In this document: positions 57,291 through 64,000 of the stretch, one piece after another
How the letters are laid out: every line of letters begins with the position of its first letter
Numbering within the stretch: the first letter of the stretch is position 1
Source: Leifsonia sp. fls2-241-R2A-40a
GTDB lineage: Bacteria > Actinomycetota > Actinomycetes > Actinomycetales > Microbacteriaceae
Assembly: GCF_030209575.1 (NCBI RefSeq)
Contig: NZ_JARVRS010000001.1
Span: 3,596,001-3,660,000 of the forward strand
DNA length: 64,000 bases
Direction of reading: 5' to 3'
Position numbers and translations under genes: made by a program
Notes under the pieces: generated by a model
The model's database searches: none
Told to the model about the DNA's origin: nothing
Seen by the model: the letters and a program-made list of their open reading frames with translations, nothing else

Positions 57291-57755
57291 ATGGACGGTC
57301 GCAGCGAGTTGGAGCAGCTTGCGCTGACCCTCGCAGCACCAGATCCCGACCTCCGCGTCGATCTGACGGTCCGCCTGGGCGCAGGTCGCTGGCAGCCGAC
57401 GCAGTTCTTCACGATCCCCGCCCTACTGGCGGCAGTCGGCCGACCGAGTGCGCCTTACGTCGCGTTCCTGGCCGAGCTTGACGACCGAATGCCAAGGCTT
57501 GTCTCCGTCACAGGTGACGGCCGGCATTTCGTCATCGACGCGGGGACCGACCCTGCGGAGCAGCTTCGACGGGTGCAACGCCGCGCCGTCCACGACAACG
57601 ATCATGGCCGGCTCATCCCCACGTCGGCGGCGGCCGGGTGGGAGTCGGCTGCCCCGGGCCAGGCCTTCACTCGACGGGAAGCTGCCGGCATGGTCGCCGC
57701 CATCTTGCTCGCCCATCACCTCGACGACGACCCTGATGAGTTCGTGCTGCTCTGA
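57291..57755 (+). CDS. Hypothetical protein (154 aa)
   Basis: Starts MDGRSELEQLALTL after GGAGGAGGAACGC. Strand-rich (LRVDLTVRLGAGRWQP, PRLVSVTGDGRHFVIDAGTD) with a C-terminal helix (TRREAAGMVAAILLAHHL). Soluble. The D-A-G-T-D-P-A-E segment recalls small toxin or immunity folds, but not clearly. Unit with the next gene at 57806. Confidence 0.55.
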   Translation: MDGRSELEQLALTLAAPDPDLRVDLTVRLGAGRWQPTQFFTIPALLAAVGRPSAPYVAFLAELDDRMPRLVSVTGDGRHFVIDAGTDPAEQLRRVQRRAVHDNDHGRLIPTSAAAGWESAAPGQAFTRREAAGMVAAILLAHHLDDDPDEFVLL

Positions 57756-57805
57756 GTGCTGCGCGGTGTCGGCTCGCGGCCGTACCGTTGAGGAGGAGGT
57801 GCGCG

Positions 57806-58672
57806 ATGTCGGTGGAGTGGTCGCCTGTCGGCAACGCCCACGCGATCGAGTGGGTAATGCAGACGGCACCGGGCCAGCAACCGTACGCGCTGATCCGCCT
57901 GCTGCAGATGGGCGACCTCTCCCGCCCCGACGAGTTCTACCGGGTGGTGACCTGGGCGCCGACCAGCGAGGGGCGCCGGCTGATCGGCTACTGCCCCACG
58001 CTCGAGGCGGGAGCTCAGCTCGCCTGGGATTACTACAGCGCACTGAGTAACCTCCGCCACCATTACGCCGCACGCCGCGCAGACATGAGCAAGATCGACG
58101 AGCTGAGTGGGGATCCGGCCGCCTTGGTCGCGTTCTTTCGCCAGCACCGCGGCGAAACTCCCACCGGAAGGCACACTATGACCGCAGGGCCACCTGACGC
58201 AGGGCGAGCAGAGGACGCCGCGCTCCGTGACGCATCGAATCGGGCAATCGACGGGCTCCTCGCTCAGCTGGAAGCGGGTGCGCCGAAGTCGTCGATCGTG
58301 GCCGGCATCCGCGCGGTGCGTTCCGTTCAAGCGCGAGCGCATGTCGACGGCAGTGCTGCGGCGGTCACGCGACAGATCACAGGGCTTGCCGGGCGGCTAC
58401 GCGGCCGAGAGCCGGTGGACGCGGCCGAGGCGCTCGGCAACCCGCGGGACCTTCCTGTAGACGCGGTCGTCTCGTACGACACCATGCGCGAGGCCGCGAA
58501 TCGTCTCGCCGCGTGGCACAACGCCCGCCGCACGGATGACGACGAAGCCGCAGATCTCGTCAGCTCCACGTGGAAGCGGGCGGAGGCCGTGGACCACGAA
58601 GACGACGACGAAGTGCTGCTCGCGAGGGAGCGGTTCGCGCGCGAGCTCCGCTGCTTGCAAGGTGCCGAATAG
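57806..58672 (+). CDS. Hypothetical protein (288 aa)
   Basis: Start ATG at 57806 after GGAGGAGGTGCGCG. The N-terminus (VEWSPVGNAHAIEWVMQTAP, YALIRLLQMGDLSRPDEFYR) is alpha/beta and the rest is helical, with the acidic and Arg-rich C-terminus (SSTWKRAEAVDHEDDDEVLL). Weak similarity to plasmid-encoded accessory proteins only. Confidence 0.55.
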   Translation: MSVEWSPVGNAHAIEWVMQTAPGQQPYALIRLLQMGDLSRPDEFYRVVTWAPTSEGRRLIGYCPTLEAGAQLAWDYYSALSNLRHHYAARRADMSKIDELSGDPAALVAFFRQHRGETPTGRHTMTAGPPDAGRAEDAALRDASNRAIDGLLAQLEAGAPKSSIVAGIRAVRSVQARAHVDGSAAAVTRQITGLAGRLRGREPVDAAEALGNPRDLPVDAVVSYDTMREAANRLAAWHNARRTDDDEAADLVSSTWKRAEAVDHEDDDEVLLARERFARELRCLQGAE

Positions 58673-58856
58673 ACCGGCGAATGATGCTCCTCTCCAATGG
58701 CGTGTGTGAGGGCGACACTCATGGTCGGAGTGGGGCGCCGTCATCGACCGGCTCGTCGCTGCGCTCCTCGCCGTTCCGCCGGCGGCCCGCCCGCGCGGCG
58801 TCGACCGTTCCGTGACCGGCTCGGCCCCGCTGGCGTCCCGTCGCCGCGGCGTCGCC

Positions 58857-59135
58857 CTACGCTTCGTGCCCCTCCGCCAACATGGCTTTGACCGTGCGCG
58901 CGTACAACTCCGCCGTGATTGCCTCGTTCAGGGTGGCACGGACGAGTGCTCTGACAGGCCCGTCGGCGGTGACCCGGCCGTCGGAGATATCCGGCGGGTC
59001 GGGCATTGTGACAGGCAGCTGCGGCACTCTGGGGAGCGCGACCAGGCGGGAGACGAATGCGTCCTCGGTGATCTGACCGGCGGTGAGGGCGTCGACAGCA
59101 GCTTGAACGTCTGCTGCCGGGTTGTACTCGTTCAT
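58857..59135 (-). CDS. Hypothetical protein (92 aa)
   Basis: Start at 59135 with GAGGAGGGC upstream. MNEYNPAADVQAAVDALTAG, then a Pro-rich middle (RVPQLPVTMPDPPD) and a helical end (ATLNEAITAELYARTVKAML). The fold is not recognised. Confidence 0.5.
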   Translation of the reverse strand: MNEYNPAADVQAAVDALTAGQITEDAFVSRLVALPRVPQLPVTMPDPPDISDGRVTADGPVRALVRATLNEAITAELYARTVKAMLAEGHEA

Positions 59136-59928
59136 CGTGCCCTCCTCAGATGCGACTGTAACGGCCACGGCCGACGCCGGGGTTCGCGGTACGCCGATCT
59201 GACGGCCGAGGACTGCTGACCATGCCGGCGCCCGCGGACCGCGTCCCGGGGCGCCAGCGAGGCGCAGGCGGGGCGCGCTGGAGGTCTTCTCGGGTGGTCG
59301 GCGGCGGCGGGTACCCTGGCGGTCCTGACCGATCGGGACGACGGACACCAGGAGCCGTCTCTGCTTGATGTTTTCCGCGACGCGGAGCCCGAACAGGACG
59401 TCGAGGTCGAGTTTCCGACGGCGAACCTCACCTCTCCCGCCGCGTTCCCGGACGACGAGCTCGCAGCCGAGGCGGACGAGGTCCGCGACCGGGAGCGCGA
59501 GCAGGCGATGGACCCCGGCGACGGTCCGGAGCGGGGCGTCGGCGGATCGTCAGAATAGTAGCGCCGCCGTTAGAAAAGTAGCGACCGAGCGGTGCGCCGC
59601 AGCAGGACCGGGTTGAACGCTGCGACGCACCTGGTACGGACTCCTCGCTGCGAGCCGGTTCCACGACGAACAGAATGCCCGGTGACCGGTCAGGGCGAAA
59701 GACGCCGCGAGAACGGTCCGGAAGCGGAACGGGCGGAACGGTGACGGAGCGCCGGCCGCAGAGGGTAACAGGACGTGGGCGGGTGCGCGTGGCGGCGAGC
59801 GACTGAGGAACAATGAGCCGGTCCGCGGCCCGGTGGACAAGGTCGTCTACGCCACGATGGCGGGCCGCGGCGAGTCGGTGGTCAGCGCTACCCTGGCGGC
59901 AACGAACCCGCAGAAGGTAGGAGGACCC
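59136..59928. other. Long gene-poor stretch
   Basis: No gene is well supported over 793 bp. A plus-strand frame ending at 59558 has acidic composition like a real gene (LLDVFRDAEPEQDVEVEF) but no standard start codon: a decayed or CTG-started gene is possible. AGTAGCG occurs twice just beyond it (59557, 59577). Confidence 0.35.
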
Positions 59929-60492
59929 GTGGCGGAGCAGCTCGACGTCACGCTCTTGGAGAGCGATGACGAGCGGCAGGCGTACGCCGAAGCGCGGAAG
60001 TACGTTGCGCCGGGCAAGCTCGCCGGGGCGATCATCTGGGGTGTGATCCTGACGATCGCTGCCGGGTTCGCTGGTTTCGGGGCCGCTGAGTACTTCCGGA
60101 ATGACGGCTACGCCCCGTTCGCGGACTCGCTGGTGACGCCGGCGGCCTGGATCGCAACCATTCTCTGCGCCTTCCGCATGCTCGCCTGGGCGCTCGAGCG
60201 GGGCAGCGAGTCGGAGAAGGCGCGGGACGAGAATGTTCGGCAGTTCAAGCGCAAGATCCGCTACGACGACAGGGTGCAGCGGCGGGCAGCTACCGCGGAT
60301 TACGAGCGCCGTCGCGCGGAGTGGGAGGCGGCACATCCCGACTACCCATACGATCGGCACCTCAAAGATCTGAGGGAGGCCGACGCCCGCGACGACGAAT
60401 GGCGGTACCGCATGAGCCGGCCGAGCTACCGGCCGCACTACGGCGGGCGCGGCACCGGCCGCAGCGGAGGTGGATCGGGCCGACGGCGCTGA
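59929..60492 (+). CDS. Small membrane protein (187 aa)
   Basis: GTG at 59929 with AGGAGG four bases before it. Two membrane helices (about 37-58, GAIIWGVILTIAAGFAGFGA, and about 70-90), then a long charged helix (SEKARDENVRQFKRKIRYDD) and an Arg/Gly/Tyr-rich tail (SRPSYRPHYGGRG). Typical of small envelope proteins; no family recognised. Confidence 0.6.
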   Translation: MAEQLDVTLLESDDERQAYAEARKYVAPGKLAGAIIWGVILTIAAGFAGFGAAEYFRNDGYAPFADSLVTPAAWIATILCAFRMLAWALERGSESEKARDENVRQFKRKIRYDDRVQRRAATADYERRRAEWEAAHPDYPYDRHLKDLREADARDDEWRYRMSRPSYRPHYGGRGTGRSGGGSGRRR

Positions 60493-60616
60493 TCAGGCCG
60501 CCCAGCGCTCCTTCAGCCACCCCCGTTATGGTGACAGATCCTCAGTAACACTCGCCTCCGAGCGATCGATCCGCCAAGATGGGCCTCACCGCCGAACCGA
60601 ACGGCTGGAGGACTCC

Positions 60617-62260
60617 ATGCGACGTTGGACCCGCGCCCTGACCGCTGCGGTGGTGGCGCTCACAGTTTCCACCGTCGCCCTGACCGCCTGCACGCCCGCG
60701 TCGGCGACCGCCAAGAACAGCATGTCCGTGCACGCCGGCCAGGACGCCCACCTCACGACGTCCGGCGACGCCCTCCTTGTGAACGTACCCGGAAGCGCGA
60801 TCGAAGGCTCCGGGCGGATGAGCGTAAGCCCGGTGTCGGACCCGGCCCGCGGGAACGGATGGCGGATAGCCATGTCCGGCGGAGCGAAACTCGTCGGCAG
60901 CGCGACGCTGCGGTTCAAGCACGACTTCGCGAAGGGTGAGCCGGCCCCGGTCGTGGTCTCCACCGAAGATGGCTCCACGTTCACCCCGGCGGAAGACGTC
61001 CGAGTGTCCGGTCGATACGCAGAGGTGACCACAACCCACTTCTCCAACTGGTTCACCACCTGGTGGGGCGACGTGCTCAATGGAGCTCGCGGGCTCCTTG
61101 ACACCCTCTACAAAGGAGCCGGGAAACAGCCAACGTGCGCGCACGAGGACGACGTGCGGAAGCAGGGCTACGCGATCAAGTCAGACGGCGGCAGCCTCGT
61201 CTTCTGGTGTCTCGGGCTGGACGCCAACGGCGCCCCGCAACTCCGTGTGACGAACGGGCGTGGATATACCGTCCTCAGCGAGAGTATGCCGGGCTTCAGC
61301 GCAACGTCTGGTGGACCCACGGACCTCGCCGGGATGGTCGCAAACGCCATCAAGGACCGCGTGTCCACGCCCGGCGACACCGTCAATCTCGTCGGCCCCG
61401 GCGACACCATCGACTACTCAGTAACCGGAACAGGGACCATGCTCGTCGGCGTGAAGCCATCGGCGGCGGGATACCTAGTCTCCGCCGGGCAGTTCGCGGT
61501 GGACACGCTGGCCATGATCCTCGACAAGTTTGGGCACGGCGGAATGTCACGAGAGGCGATCGCGAAGCTGTTCGACTGGGGCTCCTGCATCTCCGGGTTC
61601 AGCAGCATGGCAACGGCTGACGTCCAGACGAGCGCCCAGGCGTTCAACTACCTGAACGACGCCACCGGCACCATCCTCGGCTGCATGTCAGGAGCGATCG
61701 AGCGAGCCGGTCTGGGTCTCGCAGGCGCTGCGATTGCGACTGGGGTGTCGTGGCTTATCTCAGGGGTACGGACCGCGCTCAACGGCTTTGGGGCCGCAGC
61801 CGACTCCGCGCTCAATCCGTTCGGGTACACGATTACTCTCAGCGCGCCCGCCCCCACTCTCCCGGGACTGCCGGCCGAGCTGAGTGGAAGGTGGTGTCCG
61901 CGTTCAGGCCAGGATGTGTGCTTCGACTCCGCCGAGCTTCTAAGCAGATGGCCAAACGCCTTCGTGAGCGACACTTCAAAGGACTACCCGGTACCGGGTG
62001 CAACCGAATACGGGATCTGCGCAGAAGCAGACATGGGTCCGAACGAATGCTCGATGGCAGCATCCATGTTCATCGCCTACTATCCGCCCGGTGTCAGCTG
62101 GAACTGTGTCCAGGTTGAGGTGATCGGACAGGGCTGGCCGTCGTGCGACCCAGATTTCACGTCGTCGCACGATGTGTCCCAGCCACGTGTAACGATCCTC
62201 TACAACCATCAGATGGATCCGCAGTTCCGCGATTCCGAGGCGCTGTACCGGGCGCATTGA
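60617..62260 (+). CDS. Large lipoprotein of unknown function (547 aa)
   Basis: Lipobox LTAC (Cys25), N-terminal beta-sandwich region to about 150 (TTSGDALLVNVPGSA, RVSGRYAEVTTTHFSNWF), a helical membrane-like region with Gly/Ala (LGLAGAAIATGVSWLISGV) near 375 and Cys-rich end (RWCPRSGQDVCFDSA, GICAEADMGPNECSM, SWNCVQVEVIG, WPSCDPDF). GGAGGACTCC precedes the ATG. The end domain with six cysteines may be a binding module. No family recognised. Confidence 0.65.
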   Translation: MRRWTRALTAAVVALTVSTVALTACTPASATAKNSMSVHAGQDAHLTTSGDALLVNVPGSAIEGSGRMSVSPVSDPARGNGWRIAMSGGAKLVGSATLRFKHDFAKGEPAPVVVSTEDGSTFTPAEDVRVSGRYAEVTTTHFSNWFTTWWGDVLNGARGLLDTLYKGAGKQPTCAHEDDVRKQGYAIKSDGGSLVFWCLGLDANGAPQLRVTNGRGYTVLSESMPGFSATSGGPTDLAGMVANAIKDRVSTPGDTVNLVGPGDTIDYSVTGTGTMLVGVKPSAAGYLVSAGQFAVDTLAMILDKFGHGGMSREAIAKLFDWGSCISGFSSMATADVQTSAQAFNYLNDATGTILGCMSGAIERAGLGLAGAAIATGVSWLISGVRTALNGFGAAADSALNPFGYTITLSAPAPTLPGLPAELSGRWCPRSGQDVCFDSAELLSRWPNAFVSDTSKDYPVPGATEYGICAEADMGPNECSMAASMFIAYYPPGVSWNCVQVEVIGQGWPSCDPDFTSSHDVSQPRVTILYNHQMDPQFRDSEALYRAH

Positions 62261-62489
62261 GTATGGACGGGCACTCAGAGTGTTGTTCACTTCTAGCCGG
62301 CCGCCGCGACGAGCTCCTCGCTACGCGGAGAAGGGCTTGACCCTGGCGACGCTCGAGGAGCACATCCGCTCCATGAACGGATAGCGACCGGACCGCTTGC
62401 AGGCCGGGTTCGAGAAGGTTCCGTTGGACAGGGCTGTTGTCTCGAACGAGGTCACGACCGCCCGGGGTACCAGGCACCGCTCAGCGCGG

Positions 62490-62954
62490 CTACTTCGCAG
62501 CCGGGGATTGCCACTTGCAGGTCACGGACGCCCCCGCGCCGGTGGCTGTCCGGGAGTCCTTGACCTCGTTGTTGACAGTGATAGTGCAGCTGATGCTGGG
62601 GCTGTCTGCACTACTGACGGCAACGACCGTGAAGAGCCCGGGGTCGCCGACTCCTCCTTGCTGCGTGGCAATCGTTTTCGTCCACGGGAGTGCCAAATCG
62701 CTCAGTACCTCGCCCTGACCGCTCGAGTACGTCGTGTAGGTGATGCTTGGCGACGCTCCCGTCCCAGTGACGTCATATTTGATCGTGACGACAACCGACG
62801 GGTCGCTAGCCGGGCTGGCCGATTCACCCGCCTCTGTTGTCGCACCATCGGTGGATACTGACGGTCCGACTTGAGACGGGGCGGTCGAACATCCGGTCAG
62901 GACGGCGAGCAGAAGCGTAGCGGTGGCGACCAGACGAGGGAGTCTCACCACCAC
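62490..62954 (-). CDS. MmpS-like lipoprotein
   Basis: 154 residues with lipobox LTGC (Cys22), then VVVTIKYDVTGTGASPSITYT, a Leu-Pro-Trp (LALPWTKTI), and SISCTITVNNEVKDSRTATGA, as in MmpS-type membrane-associated accessory proteins, which have the V-x-Y-x-V-x-G and LPW motifs with a C-x-I strand. These usually stand beside MmpL/RND exporters; none is in view. Confidence 0.72.
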   Translation of the reverse strand: MVVRLPRLVATATLLLAVLTGCSTAPSQVGPSVSTDGATTEAGESASPASDPSVVVTIKYDVTGTGASPSITYTTYSSGQGEVLSDLALPWTKTIATQQGGVGDPGLFTVVAVSSADSPSISCTITVNNEVKDSRTATGAGASVTCKWQSPAAK

Positions 62955-63201
62955 AGGTTATGGGCACTAATGGCGTTCCGCCTTCCCCACAAGGGGGCGG
63001 CCGTTCGACTGCGCCTCGAACGCATGCCCTAGCGCTGCCCAACGTGAGCTACGCCGCCGCGGCGAGCTAGGGAACGCCAGCGGCGGCGCAGCGGGCCCAT
63101 GCCCGGCCTCTCGCTGCACAGCCGGGAGAGCGGTGCCCTAAGACCAGGGTGATCGGTGATGGGGCCGAGCGATAGGCAGCGCCGCGCTAGCAGCCGGCAC
63201 C

Positions 63202-63534
63202 GTGACGCTCCGCGAGGTGGTCCCTCTTCCACCGGCGAACTGGCGGATGGTGCTCGGGCCGCTCCTGTTCGCGATCGCGTTGAACGCGCCGCAGGTGGGT
63301 CAGCTCGCCGGTGTCGGGTGGCTGATGTTCGCGATGGCGGCGCCGTTCGCATGCTCCGGGATGATGCTGCGCCGGTTCTCGCTCCGCCTAGCGGAGGCGG
63401 CCGGTCCGCTGTGGCGACAGATCATCGAGCTTGCGCTCGTGGTCGCGGGGATCGCTGGCCTGTCGATCGGGTTCGTGCTCGTGAACATGTTCGCGTGGAT
63501 CATGGGACTCGGGCTGCTCACCTCGCCACACTGA
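63202..63534 (+). CDS. Small three-span membrane protein (110 aa)
   Basis: GTG start. Three hydrophobic helices (WRMVLGPLLFAIALNAPQV, GVGWLMFAMAAPFACSG, IIELALVVAGIAGLSIGFVL) with an Arg pair in MMLRRFSLRLAEA. No ribosome site is clear. Function unknown. Confidence 0.55.
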   Translation: MTLREVVPLPPANWRMVLGPLLFAIALNAPQVGQLAGVGWLMFAMAAPFACSGMMLRRFSLRLAEAAGPLWRQIIELALVVAGIAGLSIGFVLVNMFAWIMGLGLLTSPH

Positions 63535-63548
63535 GGCCCGGCACCAGG

Positions 63549-63677
63549 TCAGTCCCGCGCGGGCTTGCGGGCTCGGGAAATGAACCGTGGGTGCTTCACG
63601 ACGTGGACGCCTCGACGACGGTCCGCGGGCGTCTCGATACCGACGAGGTAGAGTGCGCCTTCCACCGCCCAGCGCAC
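63549..63677 (-). CDS. Possible small gene 2 (42 aa)
   Basis: GTG two bases after the stop of the 30-aa frame upstream; RWAVEGALYLVGIETPADRR then a basic tail (KHPRFISRARKP). Such tight spacing and codon-like use are the only support. Confidence 0.35.
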   Translation of the reverse strand: MRWAVEGALYLVGIETPADRRRGVHVVKHPRFISRARKPARD

Positions 63678-63679
63678 CG

Positions 63680-63772
63680 TCAGGTCGGGTCCGCCGCCAG
63701 CTCAGCGAGGCGGTGCAGGTCGCGGTCGATACGCGCCTCAGCGACACGATCGAGGACGGAGAGATCGGGCAT
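63680..63772 (-). CDS. Possible small gene 1 (30 aa)
   Basis: ATG at 63772, product PDLSVLDRVAEARIDRDLHR and a short end. Followed two bases later by the GTG of the 42-aa frame. No ribosome site strong enough to decide. Confidence 0.35.
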   Translation of the reverse strand: MPDLSVLDRVAEARIDRDLHRLAELAADPT

Positions 63773-63857
63773 CCGGGTGGTCCTTTCCTGGTCAGGAAGG
63801 GTGGATGCGGCGGATCGCACCTGGAGGTGTCGCTGTCGCGCTCGCTATGCTTCGCGC

Positions 63858-64000
63858 GTGGGATTCGACGACGAGATGAACAAGCGCATCCGCGCGCGGG
63901 GGGAGGCTGCGCGCCAAGCGCAGGATAACGACCGGGCCCTCAAGCTCAGGATCCCCGCCCAGGCCGCCTATGTGCAGGCGGAGCTTGCTCAGCTGGCCGA
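63858..64000 (+). CDS. Partial CDS at the right edge
   Basis: GTG at 63858 with MGFDDEMNKRIRARGEAARQ, then a helical Ala/Gln-rich stretch that runs out of the window. GGAGGTGTCGCTG lies upstream. Too short to name. Confidence 0.5.
   Translation, partial: MGFDDEMNKRIRARGEAARQAQDNDRALKLRIPAQAAYVQAELAQLA

Noticed and set aside
62306-62384. A short frame ending YAEKGLTLATLEEHIRSMNG, as a gene remnant
   Set aside because: It looks like the end of a real protein, but no start or upstream part can be found, and 26 codons are too few to name a family.

Overview
The window is very GC-rich DNA with Actinobacteria-type content: a LiaS/DesK-like histidine kinase with a NarL-type regulator, PafC-like and MbcA-like domains, an MmpS-like lipoprotein, many lipobox proteins and GGAGG ribosome sites. 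I infer an actinomycete, perhaps Microbacteriaceae. The family is a guess; no rRNA or intact tRNA gene is present to fix it.

Layout. (1) 1-5270 looks like ordinary chromosome: a VOC protein, a MarR regulator divergent from a membrane exporter with a double operator between them, a zinc formaldehyde/alcohol dehydrogenase, a DUF1345 membrane protein, a LysM-type lipoprotein and an ABM-domain protein. (2) At 5286-5319 lies the 3' end only of a tRNA-Gln-like gene, still followed by its terminator. This is the expected scar of an element that integrated in a tRNA 3' end, so DNA to the right is probably an integrated element. The other end and the integrase are not in the window. (3) 5320-19830 is accessory cargo: a frameshifted nuclease-like gene, a PHP phosphoesterase, a CoiA-like nuclease flanked on both sides by 18-bp tandem repeats, a second nuclease-like protein, a putative HEPN/AbiU2-like plus MbcA-like toxin-antitoxin pair, a GNAT enzyme, a two-component system and a CPBP protease.

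(4) 19900-57120 is the backbone of a plasmid or integrative conjugative element. A leftward operon-like run (31251 down to 21875) codes for small membrane proteins, a lipoprotein, an FtsK/TraB-like motor ATPase and two paralogues of that motor with ruined Walker A and B motifs. A primase-helicase (31996-35409) has an iteron-rich region (35518-35830) just upstream, probably the replication origin. Further on are a RES-type toxin with an unusual PafC-fused antitoxin, an MmeI-like restriction-modification enzyme, two paralogous GIY-YIG proteins, a NERD nuclease, a DUF2637/Spd-like membrane protein and two adjacent, very divergent sigma-70-like proteins. (5) 57240-64000 holds mostly small unknown genes and lipoproteins.

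The most interesting signal is regulatory. Nearly every backbone transcription unit is preceded, in its own orientation, by one of two conserved motifs: motif A (CGCCGCATCTG or variants, 14 copies) or motif B (GYGGGAG-N12-GCCGACCACATC, 4 copies with exactly 12 bp between the halves). Together with the sigma-like pair this suggests a dedicated transcription system carried by the element. In 31399-31995 four motif A copies alternate with strong hairpins and no convincing gene, as if four short RNAs were made in tandem.
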